From positions 62,001-126,000 of the forward strand of contig NZ_QORW01000004.1 of NCBI RefSeq assembly GCF_003574735.1: 64,000 nt of DNA, given 5' to 3'. Each line of letters starts with the position of its first letter. The first letter of the stretch is position 1. A model generated the notes under the pieces. It saw only the letters and a list, made by a program, of their open reading frames with translations, had not been told where the DNA came from and made no database searches. Made by a program: the position numbers and the translations under genes. Positions 52,337 to 60,297 of the stretch are shown in pieces. This DNA comes from Dongia deserti. Its GTDB lineage: Bacteria > Pseudomonadota > Alphaproteobacteria > Dongiales > Dongiaceae.

Positions 52337-53977
52337 ATGCCAAGCAGCGACACTTCCGTTCCCCGTCCGGCGGGAGAAGCCGGGCAGATCGAAACCGAGT
52401 ATGCCATCGGCCAAGACAACATCCGCACCAAGATCGGGCCGGTCGCGCTGGATATCCACAATCCTGTTTTCGTGATCGCCGGGGGCGTGATCGTCCTCTT
52501 CGTCGTCCTCACGCTGATTCTGCAGGATCAGGCGCAAGTGTGGTTCGAAGGCTTGCGCGACTGGCTGACCGCCGCCCTCGACTGGTTCTTCTTGCTGTCG
52601 GGCAACATCTTCGTCCTTCTCTGCCTCTTTTTGATCGTCTCTCCGCTCGGCAAGGTGAGGCTCGGTGGGACGGCGGCAAAGCCGGACTATTCCTACGCCG
52701 CCTGGTTTGCGATGCTGTTTGCCGCCGGCATGGGCATCGGGCTCATGTTCTTCGGGGTCGCAGAGCCCATTTCCCACTTCTCCTCCTCCGTCGCGGCGGA
52801 AGCTGGGCAGCCCGACAGCTGGGCCCCGTTGGCCGGCGCGCCCGGTAACCCGGAAGAGGCCCGCCGGCTCGGCATGGCCGCCACGATCTTTCACTGGGGT
52901 CTGCACCCCTGGGCCATCTACGGCATCGTGGCATTGTCACTTGCCCTCTTCTGCTACAACAAGGGGCTGCCGCTCACCATTCGCTCGATACTCCATCCGA
53001 TCCTCGGCGAGCGGGTCTGGGGTTGGCCCGGACACATCGTCGATATCCTGGCTGTGTTCGCAACGCTGTTCGGTCTCGCGACCTCGCTGGGCCTTGGTGC
53101 GGAGCAAGCCGCCGCGGGCCTGAACCATCTGTTCGGCATTTCTGCGGACAATACGACAAAGGTGCTGCTCATCATCGGCATCACCGCCATTGCCCTGTTC
53201 TCGGTCGTCGCCGGCCTTGATGCCGGCGTGAAGCGGCTGTCGGAAATCAATATGGTGCTGGCTGTGGTGCTGCTGCTCTTCGTCATCATCGCCGGCCCAA
53301 CAATCGCGATTCTGTCCGGCTTCTTCTTGAACCTTGCGGCATACATCGAGTACCTGGCGCCGCTTTCCAATCCGTTCGGACGATCAGACGCGAACTTCTC
53401 CCAAGGCTGGACGGCGTTCTATTGGGCCTGGTGGATATCCTGGTCGCCTTTTGTCGGGATGTTCATTGCGCGCGTCAGCCGTGGGCGCACGGTACGCCAG
53501 CTCCTCACGGCGGTACTGATCGTGCCCTCGCTTGTCTCCGTGCTCTGGATGACGGCTTTTGGCGGTACCGCGATCACGCAGGTGGTCGACCTTGGTCTGA
53601 CCCAGCTGGCCGACGCGGCCCTGGAGCTGAAGCTCTTCGTGATGCTGGAGAGCTTGCCGCTGGCGGCCATCACGTCCGTCGTCGGCATCGTGCTCGTGAT
53701 CGTGTTCTTCGTCACCTCCTCGGACTCCGGATCGCTGGTGATCGACACGATCACCGCCGGGGGCAAGATCGACGCGCCCGTCACGCAGCGGGTGTTCTGG
53801 GCGACCTTCGAGGGCTTGGTGGCGATCGCGCTTCTGGTCGGCGGCGGCCTCGCGGCCCTGCAGGCCGCTTCGGTCTCCACCGGCTTCCCCTTCACGATCG
53901 TGCTGCTGCTTGCCTGTTATGCGGTGGTGAAGGGATTGCGTTCGGAGCCGCGTCCGGCGCGCCAGCCGGCCACTTAG
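52337..53977 (+). CDS. BCCT-family betaine/choline/carnitine transporter
   Basis: A 546-residue membrane protein with 12 helices. The glycine-rich binding segment AAGMGIGLMFFGVAEPISHF is at about residue 135, and the family signature WAWWISWSPFVGMFIARVSRG is at about residue 368. It takes up a quaternary ammonium compound with sodium or protons, for osmoprotection or catabolism. RBS GGGAGGAAAA precedes ATG 52337. The N-terminus has about 40 extra polar residues. Its stop overlaps a convergent PilZ gene (TTAG). An mttB-like gene at the right edge acts on related methylamines. Confidence 0.93.
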   Translation: MPSSDTSVPRPAGEAGQIETEYAIGQDNIRTKIGPVALDIHNPVFVIAGGVIVLFVVLTLILQDQAQVWFEGLRDWLTAALDWFFLLSGNIFVLLCLFLIVSPLGKVRLGGTAAKPDYSYAAWFAMLFAAGMGIGLMFFGVAEPISHFSSSVAAEAGQPDSWAPLAGAPGNPEEARRLGMAATIFHWGLHPWAIYGIVALSLALFCYNKGLPLTIRSILHPILGERVWGWPGHIVDILAVFATLFGLATSLGLGAEQAAAGLNHLFGISADNTTKVLLIIGITAIALFSVVAGLDAGVKRLSEINMVLAVVLLLFVIIAGPTIAILSGFFLNLAAYIEYLAPLSNPFGRSDANFSQGWTAFYWAWWISWSPFVGMFIARVSRGRTVRQLLTAVLIVPSLVSVLWMTAFGGTAITQVVDLGLTQLADAALELKLFVMLESLPLAAITSVVGIVLVIVFFVTSSDSGSLVIDTITAGGKIDAPVTQRVFWATFEGLVAIALLVGGGLAALQAASVSTGFPFTIVLLLACYAVVKGLRSEPRPARQPAT

Positions 53978-54252
53978 CTGTCCGGCCCGACGAACCGGAC
54001 GCCGACAATGTTGTTGCGCGTCCAGCGTCGCTCGCACAGGCGCACCGGCTGGCCGGCGACGTGAAGCTCGAACTTGTCAGGCAGGGCTTGGCGCGGCGGG
54101 AATTCCAGCCGCGCCCCGCCTTGCGAAAGATCGCGCACGCGGCACACCATCACGCCTTTGCCGTTGTTGAAGACGACCTTCGCGCCCTTGAGGATGGTTC
54201 GCCGGTCCTGGGAGCGGCGGGAGGATTGGGGGCTGCCTTGATCTTCGGTCAC
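53974..54252 (-). CDS. PilZ-domain protein 2
   Basis: A 92-residue PilZ domain: SSRRSQDRRTILKGAKVVFN (RxxxR), RVRDLSQGGARLEFP (DxSxxG), then RRWTRNNIVGVRFV. The start is GTG 54252; the upstream extension in that frame overlaps the next gene antisense-like. It is 16 bases after PilZ protein 3 and shares its transcript. Confidence 0.83.
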   Translation of the reverse strand: MTEDQGSPQSSRRSQDRRTILKGAKVVFNNGKGVMVCRVRDLSQGGARLEFPPRQALPDKFELHVAGQPVRLCERRWTRNNIVGVRFVGPDS

Positions 54253-54268
54253 GGCGCCCGCCTCGGAG

Positions 54269-54544
54269 TTACTCGTCGTCGTCCAGGAACCGGACGCCGA
54301 AGAAATTGTCCTTCGCCCAGCGCACTTCGCACCGGTAGATCGCGCCGTTCTGCATCTGGAGGTCGAAGGTGCGGGGCAGCATCTGCCGGCTGGCGAATTC
54401 CAGCTTGGCGCCGCCGTCCGACAAGTCGAGGATTGTGCAATCGAGCAGGCTCTGCTTGTCGTTGAAGAAGACCCTGGCCGCCCGCAACACTTTCTTGCGG
54501 ACGGAGGAACGGCGGTCGGCAAACGGATCGCGTTCAGGATTCAT
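54269..54544 (-). CDS. PilZ-domain protein 3
   Basis: A 91-residue PilZ domain: FADRRSSVRKKVLRAARVFF (RxxxR), TILDLSDGGAKLEFA (DxSxxG) and EVRWAKDNFFGVRFLDD. It begins on the last base of the RidA gene stop (TAATG), so RidA, PilZ 3 and PilZ 2 form one operon. Closely similar to PilZ 1 and 2 in length and layout. Confidence 0.85.
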   Translation of the reverse strand: MNPERDPFADRRSSVRKKVLRAARVFFNDKQSLLDCTILDLSDGGAKLEFASRQMLPRTFDLQMQNGAIYRCEVRWAKDNFFGVRFLDDDE

Positions 54545-54942
54545 TACGTGTTCTCGGCGGCCCGCGCCGCCACTCCCTCGACTTCAATCAACAATTCCGG
54601 CGCAGCCAATCCCGCGACGATCATCAAGGTGCTGGCCGGTTCCACAGATCCCAGCATGCGGTCGCGAATCTCGCGGTAGGCGGCGATGTCGCTGCCCCTG
54701 GTCAACAGCACCGTCACTTTCACCAGGTCCTGCACGTCAAAGCCTGACTCCCGGATGCAGGCGATCAAGTTGTGGAAGGCCCGCTCCGCCTGCGCTTCGA
54801 ACCCGTCGGCGATCTTGCGGTCGCGGTCGCAGCCCACCTGGCCCGATATGTACAGCCAGCGATAACCCTGCGGTGCGATGACCGCATGGGAATATCGGCT
54901 GAACGGCGCCGCTACGCTGGCTGGGTTCAGGCGCTGCAGCAT
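54544..54942 (-). CDS. RidA/YjgF-family protein
   Basis: A 132-residue RidA-like protein: LNPASVAAPFSRYSHAVIAP, WLYISGQVGCDRDRKIADG, AERAFHNLIACIRESGFDV and VEPASTLMIVAGLAAPELLIE. The enamine-deaminase Arg region is replaced by STLMIVAGL, so this is a RidA-superfamily branch of unknown chemistry rather than RidA proper. ATG 54942 starts the family-typical sequence. Coupled to the PilZ 3 gene. Confidence 0.83.
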   Translation of the reverse strand: MLQRLNPASVAAPFSRYSHAVIAPQGYRWLYISGQVGCDRDRKIADGFEAQAERAFHNLIACIRESGFDVQDLVKVTVLLTRGSDIAAYREIRDRMLGSVEPASTLMIVAGLAAPELLIEVEGVAARAAENT

Positions 54943-55132
54943 GGGTGCCCGTGTCCCCTTCTCACGTCCGAATGATTGGCAGATTCGTCCCACTTGTCCA
55001 TTGTCATGCGTGCAATTGGTTACAAAAGACTGAATTTTCCGTTGCCTTTGCCGCGAATGGTGGCCGGACAGCCGTCAAGCCGTTGCAATCACGGGACTTG
55101 AGGCGGCCCGCTGAACCCATTATCTGACCCCC

Positions 55133-56503
55133 ATGAACGCTTCTCGTCCCGCTCCCGTCCATGTCATTGGCGCCGGCCTGGCCGGCAGCGAAGCCGCCTG
55201 GCACCTGGCCCAGGCCGGCGTCCCGGTGGTGCTGCACGAGATGCGCCCGCAGCGCGCGACCGAGGCGCACCAGACCGAGAACTGCGCCGAGCTGGTCTGC
55301 TCGAACTCCCTGCGCTCTGACGATGCGGAGAACAACGCCGTCGGCCTGCTGCACGAGGAGATGCGCCGCGCGGGGTCTCTGATCCTCGCCTCCGCCGACG
55401 CGCACCGGCTGCCGGCCGGCGGCGCCTTGGCGGTCGACCGCGACGGTTTTGCGCGCGCCGTGACCGAGCGGCTGCAGTCTCATCCCCTGGTGGAGATCCA
55501 GCGCAGCGAGGTCGCGGGCCTGCCGCCGGATGAGTGGGACAGCGTCATCATCGCCACCGGCCCCCTCACCTCGCCTGCCTTGTCCGAAGCGATCCGGCGC
55601 CTGAGCGGCGAGGATGCGCTCAGCTTCTTCGATGCGATTGCGCCGATCGTCTATCGCGAGACCATCGACATGGAGAAAGCGTGGCTGCAATCACGCTATG
55701 ACGAGGGCGGAACCGGCGGCGACTACATCAACTGCCCGCTGGAGAAGCCGGACTATCTCGCATTCATCGATGCGCTGCTGACCGGCGAGAAGGCCGCGTT
55801 CAAGGAGTGGGAGACCAGCACGCCCTATTTCGAAGGCTGCCTGCCGATCGAGGTGATGGCGGAGCGCGGACCGGCCACCTTGCGCTTCGGCCCGATGAAG
55901 CCGGTCGGCCTCTCCGATCCGCGCACGGGCCGGCGGCCCTACGCGGTCGTGCAGCTGCGCCAGGACAATGCGCTGGGCACGCTCTACAATATGGTCGGCT
56001 TCCAGACCAAGCTGAAGCACGGCGAGCAGGTGCGCATTTTCCGCACCATTCCCGGTCTGGAGCGCGCCGAGTTCGCGCGCCTCGGCGGCCTGCACCGCAA
56101 CACCTTCATCAATTCCCCCAAGCTGCTCGACGAGAAGCTGCGCATGAAGGCGATGCCGCGCCTGCGCTTCGCCGGCCAGATCACCGGTGTCGAAGGTTAT
56201 GTGGAGAGCGCCGCGATCGGCCTGTTGGCCGGCCGCTTCGCCGCCGCCGAACGCCTCGGCGTCGCCGTGGTTCCACCGCCCGCCACCACCGCGCTCGGCG
56301 CGCTGCTGCGGCACATCACGGTGAACGCCAACAGCGCCAGCTTTCAGCCGATGAACATCAATTTCGGGCTGTTCCCCACATTGGCCGAGCCGGAGGGCCT
56401 CACGCGCGGCGAAATCCGCGAGTGGAAGGCCCAGCGCAAGCCGCTGATGTCCCGCCGTGCGCTCAGCGATCTCAGCGGTTGGCTAGGACAGCAGGCCGGC
56501 TAG
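55133..56503 (+). CDS. trmFO: TrmFO: folate-dependent tRNA (uracil-54-C5)-methyltransferase
   Basis: A 456-residue flavoprotein: [18 protein letters not shown] (FAD fold), [55 protein letters not shown], and at the end [20 protein letters not shown] with [19 protein letters not shown]. It makes ribothymidine at position 54 in tRNA T-loops using methylene-tetrahydrofolate. It is the methylation route in bacteria lacking TrmA. Confidence 0.95.
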   Translation: MNASRPAPVHVIGAGLAGSEAAWHLAQAGVPVVLHEMRPQRATEAHQTENCAELVCSNSLRSDDAENNAVGLLHEEMRRAGSLILASADAHRLPAGGALAVDRDGFARAVTERLQSHPLVEIQRSEVAGLPPDEWDSVIIATGPLTSPALSEAIRRLSGEDALSFFDAIAPIVYRETIDMEKAWLQSRYDEGGTGGDYINCPLEKPDYLAFIDALLTGEKAAFKEWETSTPYFEGCLPIEVMAERGPATLRFGPMKPVGLSDPRTGRRPYAVVQLRQDNALGTLYNMVGFQTKLKHGEQVRIFRTIPGLERAEFARLGGLHRNTFINSPKLLDEKLRMKAMPRLRFAGQITGVEGYVESAAIGLLAGRFAAAERLGVAVVPPPATTALGALLRHITVNANSASFQPMNINFGLFPTLAEPEGLTRGEIREWKAQRKPLMSRRALSDLSGWLGQQAG

Positions 56504-56509
56504 CGCGGC

Positions 56510-57265
56510 CTACATGCGCGCAATTCCTGTTTTCATATATTTGAGCCCGAAAGCATCTGAAATGCAGCGGCCATACTCGTAGTCCTGATCACGCAGGGGC
56601 GCACAGGGCTGGATATCGTCCTCGGTCAGGTCCAAGGCTTTGATCACACCTTCGACAACGCACTCCTGCGGATCGCTCGCCGAACCGCTGCCAAGGCATT
56701 CCCGGATCTTCATCAGCACAAGCTGCCGCATGGCTTGATCAGCCGAGCTCGCCGGATCGGTCCAATCGAAAGCTGCCAGGGCATCCTGGCCGGCCTTCTC
56801 AGCGACCTTATAGCCGGCCACGCCCACTATGATGCAATCGGCGTCCGCTTTCATGTCCTGCTGCAGGGGGCAACGGCTTCTTGCCAACCCTCCTTGGTCG
56901 AACCCTGCGAGCAATCGTTCGTGGTAGCATGCGACCAAGCCTTCGTGGCCCCTGGCACGGATGCACGCACTCATCAGTCGGTCCATGAGTTCGAGCGCCT
57001 GCCTGTCGCGCTCGGCCTTGAAAGGCTCGCTCGGCATGTAGGTGTCGGCATCCACGGCTCCATCGACGTCGCCATCGGGGCTGATCACTTTGGCAGCAGA
57101 TGTCGCGGAATGAGCATTCATCAATGCCTGGGCTAGGGCGTCAGTCTCCTGGGCTGCCGGCGCCTGGTTTACCGCTCCGTGACTCGTGCTGCTTCCCGCC
57201 TGTTGGCAGCCGACCAGCACAAGCGAACCGCAACATACCGCGAACAAGGTTTTGACCCACCTCAT
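56510..57265 (-). CDS. Cys-rich lipoprotein, paralog A
   Basis: A 251-residue lipoprotein: signal [14 protein letters not shown] (lipobox VGC), a Gln/Ala/Ser-rich linker, then a helical domain with conserved Cys ([87 protein letters not shown]). The aFDqgGLa..C, FDW and Cys-spaced pattern is shared with two other lipoproteins at 58235 and 63016. Function unknown; export to the outer-membrane periplasmic face is likely. Confidence 0.7.
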   Translation of the reverse strand: MRWVKTLFAVCCGSLVLVGCQQAGSSTSHGAVNQAPAAQETDALAQALMNAHSATSAAKVISPDGDVDGAVDADTYMPSEPFKAERDRQALELMDRLMSACIRARGHEGLVACYHERLLAGFDQGGLARSRCPLQQDMKADADCIIVGVAGYKVAEKAGQDALAAFDWTDPASSADQAMRQLVLMKIRECLGSGSASDPQECVVEGVIKALDLTEDDIQPCAPLRDQDYEYGRCISDAFGLKYMKTGIARM

Positions 57266-57501
57266 CCAGACGCCCCACCCAAGAATCCCGGTGCAGTCTG
57301 CAGGCTAGCCAAGGGATCTGCAACCATCAATCGTGCCGAGTATCGGTGGCGTTTCACGGGCCGTGCGCAAAATGTGAGCGATTCAGGATCGCCAAAGCCG
57401 CCTGATACGGCGCCGCTTGCTTAGCGACCTGGCTTAACGAGAAAGTAGGATAGTTCCGGCAACTTTCTCCGCAAACGATCTGCTCCCTTCGGGTTCCGCT
57501 G

Positions 57502-58254
57502 ATGCTCTGGCGCCACGCAATCATGGGTTTGATGGCGCTCGTTGCCTTCCCGGCCGCGGCGGACCAGTCCCGCATCACGATTCTCTTTCACGTTCGACCG
57601 CCCTATGCCCTGCAGGAGTCCGGAGACCACGTGACCGGTATTCTGGTCGATCCAGTGGCGGCCGCCTTGGCAAAGGCTGGGATCGGCGCCGATTGGAGTG
57701 AAATGCCGCCCGCCCGCCAGACAGAGGAGATCAAGCGCGCGAAGGAGCCGGTCTGCGGTCTGGGCTGGTTCAAGCGTCCGGAGCGCGAAAGCTTCGCCCT
57801 GTTCAGCGAACCGATCTATCAAGACCAGCCTACGATTATCGTCGCGCGCAGGAATGATGTGCGCTTCTCCGACGGCATGTCCCTGCAGGACAACTTCCGC
57901 GACGCCGCGCGCATGCTGATTGTCAAGACCGGCTATTCCTATGGCGCGGCGATCGACGGATGGATCAAGGCGCTTCAACCGCGTGCCGAGACCTCATCCG
58001 GCAGCAATGAGCTGCTGCTCGGCATGGTCGCCCAGGCGCGGGTCGATTATGCGATCATGGCTCCAGAGGAGGCGCAAGACCTGCTCGGCACGAAGCCCGC
58101 GCTCGGCGCGTCGCTGCGCACTGTGCGCCTGAGCGACGCGCCGGACGGGGAGTTGCGTCACCTCATGTGCTCCAGGGCAACGCCACTGGAACTCATCGCC
58201 CGCATCAACGATGCCCTTGCCCAGTCGGGGTCCGTCATCCCGAAAGCACCGTAA
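57502..58254 (+). CDS. periplasmic family-3 solute-binding-like protein
   Basis: A 250-residue secreted protein with signal peptide (MGLMALVAFPAAA). It reads SRITILFHVRPPYALQESGD, GILVDPVAAALAKAGIGADW, PVCGLGWFKRPERESFALFS and a final ELIARINDALAQSG, the pattern of family-3 (polar amino acid) binding proteins lacking transporter partners nearby. It may be a sensor for a nearby process or an orphan binding protein. Its 3' end overlaps the convergent lipoprotein B by 20 bases. Confidence 0.72.
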   Translation: MLWRHAIMGLMALVAFPAAADQSRITILFHVRPPYALQESGDHVTGILVDPVAAALAKAGIGADWSEMPPARQTEEIKRAKEPVCGLGWFKRPERESFALFSEPIYQDQPTIIVARRNDVRFSDGMSLQDNFRDAARMLIVKTGYSYGAAIDGWIKALQPRAETSSGSNELLLGMVAQARVDYAIMAPEEAQDLLGTKPALGASLRTVRLSDAPDGELRHLMCSRATPLELIARINDALAQSGSVIPKAP

Positions 58255-58879
58255 GCGCCGCCTGGTACATCGCCGCGTCGTGCGCGTCGATGATGCAGGC
58301 GCCGCGTTGCTCCTGCGTCGCCCGTGCGGCGCAGTGCTGCGCCACCACGCCGCTCAAGCCCAGGAGCTTGGCGCTCAGGCTGGTGAAGCAGGAATTGCCC
58401 CGTTCCTCGGGCTTGCCCTCGCAGGCCTCGGTCAACATATCATTCAGCTCCTTGAGGGCCTGGTCGTGCGACTGCTGAGGCTGTGACCAGTCGAAGTCGG
58501 TATCCGGGTTCCCACCGAGCGCGAGCACCCAATCCACTCCCGATCGGCCGAACTGCACGCAGTCGCGGAGCGCCTTGTGGTCGGGCTTGTCGCGGCAGTG
58601 GCTTGCCAGAAATCCGTAGCGATCGAAGGCCACCAGCATCCGCGTGCTCACGCAGGCGCTCCAGTCGACGTCGGGATTGTCGTTGCAGGCTTCGGTCTCC
58701 GCCACGACCACCTGGTTGGAGAGTTCGTTGACCACCGCTCGCGATTGCTCCGGCGGCAGGGAGGCGACGTATTCGGGCGTGACCCCGCCGCTGGCGGTTT
58801 CGGGTGAAGGAGCAGGATCGCCGGACTGACAGGCCGAAAATAAGTGAGCCATCAAGAGAAACAGGAGAGCGCGTGTCAC
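58235..58879 (-). CDS. Cys-rich lipoprotein, paralog B
   Basis: A 214-residue lipoprotein: ALLFLLMAHLFSAC lipobox, TPEYVASLPPEQSRAVVNEL, TEACNDNPDVDWSACVSTRM, LVAFDRYGFLASHC, LRDCVQFGRSGVDWVLALGG, then FDWSQPQQSHDQALKEL, CFTSLSAKLLGLSGVVAQHC and AHDAAMYQAAL. At least ten Cys besides the lipobox. Closest to paralog C (TPEYIASLPRDQ, VAQSC, SAAVYQRAI). Unknown function. Confidence 0.7.
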   Translation of the reverse strand: MTRALLFLLMAHLFSACQSGDPAPSPETASGGVTPEYVASLPPEQSRAVVNELSNQVVVAETEACNDNPDVDWSACVSTRMLVAFDRYGFLASHCRDKPDHKALRDCVQFGRSGVDWVLALGGNPDTDFDWSQPQQSHDQALKELNDMLTEACEGKPEERGNSCFTSLSAKLLGLSGVVAQHCAARATQEQRGACIIDAHDAAMYQAALTVLSG

Positions 58880-58940
58880 GTCGGGCGTACCGAAGGCGAA
58901 TGGGAAACGTCCCTATATAGCGCGAAACGCGCGGCGTACT

Positions 58941-60254
58941 TCAAGCCGTGGCGGATGCCGCGCTGCTCCCGCGCGGTTCCTTCACGAACAGCAGCAGCAA
59001 GCCGCCGATGACGAAAAACGGCAAGATGGTGGCCATGCCCGCGCGCTGGCTCCCAGCCGCGAAGGTCACCCAACCGACCAGTGCCGGGCCAAGGAACGCG
59101 GTGATGCGACCCGCCAAAGCGAACAGGCCGAAGAACTCGGCGCGGCTTTCGGGCGGGGCGAGGCGCGACATCAGCGATCGACTGGAAGCCTGCGCCGGAC
59201 CGAAGAACAGGCCCAGCCCAACGGCAAGCGCGGTGAACGCGAGCTTCGAATCCACGAACAGGATGGCAGCGCCCAGCAGGGTCATGCCGGTCAGCGCTGC
59301 AAGGATCGTCGGCTTGGCGCCGAACCAATCGTCCAGCCACGCGAACGCGATCGCGCCAAGGCCGGAGGAGACATTCAAGGCGATGGCAAACAGCAGGATC
59401 TCATCGAATGACATGCCGAAGGTTCCGGCCGCATAGATCCCGCCGAAGGCGAACAGCGTGTTGAGCCCGTCGGTATAGATCATCTTCCCCAGCAGGAAGA
59501 TCGCGATATTGCGATGGGCGCGCAGCTGCCGGAAGGTGGCGATGAGCGTGCCGAGGCCACGGCGCACAGCCTGTCCCCACGGCAATCCGGTGCCGGTCCG
59601 GTCCGGCACCAGCAGGAACAGCGGCAGCGCGAACAATGCAAACCAGGCTGCCGTCAGCGGGCCAGCAACACGCACATGCTCCGCAGTCTCACGGTCGAGG
59701 CCGAAGGGCGACGGGTCCGGCTGAACGAACAAGACCAGGCTGAGGGCAAGGCAGGTGAGACCGCCAAAGTAGCCAATGCCCCAGCCCCAGCCCGAGATGC
59801 GGCCGACGCTGTCCGGCGGAGCAAGCTCCGGCAGCATCGCATTGTAGAAGACGAGGCCGAGTTCGAAGCCGAGCCCGGCGATGGTGAACGCGACCAGCGC
59901 GAAGGCGACGCTCGATTCCTCGGGCCGCACGAACCAGAGGCTGGCCGTCGCCAGCATGCAGATCACGCTGAGGGCGAGCAGCCACGGTTTCCGGCGGCCG
60001 CCCTGGTCGGCGATGGCACCCAGGATCGGCGCCAGCGCGGCGGCTACCAGCGCCATCACGCTGTTCACCTGCCCCCACAGCGCCGTGCCGAGCTCCGGGT
60101 TGGCGGCGACCGCCGTGGTGAAATAGGCGCTGAACAGGAACGTGACGATGATTGTTGGAAAAGCGGAATTCGCCCAGTCGAACAGACACCAGGCGATGAT
60201 CGCGGTTCTGTTTCCGCGGACCGGCTTCACGGTGATAGTCTTGGGTACAGACAC
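58941..60254 (-). CDS. MFS transporter, UMF1/Atg22-like
   Basis: About 437 residues with 12 helices. The opening WCLFDWANSAFPTIIVTFLF and NSVMALVAAALAPILGAIAD segments are the UMF1 (Atg22-like) signature, and FFGLFALAGRITAFLGPALV is typical of its second half. The ORF opens at 60299, but that ATG overlaps the divergent gene's start, so I place the start at GTG 60254 (or TTG 60257) with GGAGGGAG upstream. Substrate unknown; yeast and bacterial relatives are linked to amino-acid or lipid-linked export. Confidence 0.82.
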   Translation of the reverse strand: MSVPKTITVKPVRGNRTAIIAWCLFDWANSAFPTIIVTFLFSAYFTTAVAANPELGTALWGQVNSVMALVAAALAPILGAIADQGGRRKPWLLALSVICMLATASLWFVRPEESSVAFALVAFTIAGLGFELGLVFYNAMLPELAPPDSVGRISGWGWGIGYFGGLTCLALSLVLFVQPDPSPFGLDRETAEHVRVAGPLTAAWFALFALPLFLLVPDRTGTGLPWGQAVRRGLGTLIATFRQLRAHRNIAIFLLGKMIYTDGLNTLFAFGGIYAAGTFGMSFDEILLFAIALNVSSGLGAIAFAWLDDWFGAKPTILAALTGMTLLGAAILFVDSKLAFTALAVGLGLFFGPAQASSRSLMSRLAPPESRAEFFGLFALAGRITAFLGPALVGWVTFAAGSQRAGMATILPFFVIGGLLLLFVKEPRGSSAASATA

Positions 60255-60297
60255 CAAGCGATCGGGCTCCCTCCGCAGATAGGTGGACGACGCGACC

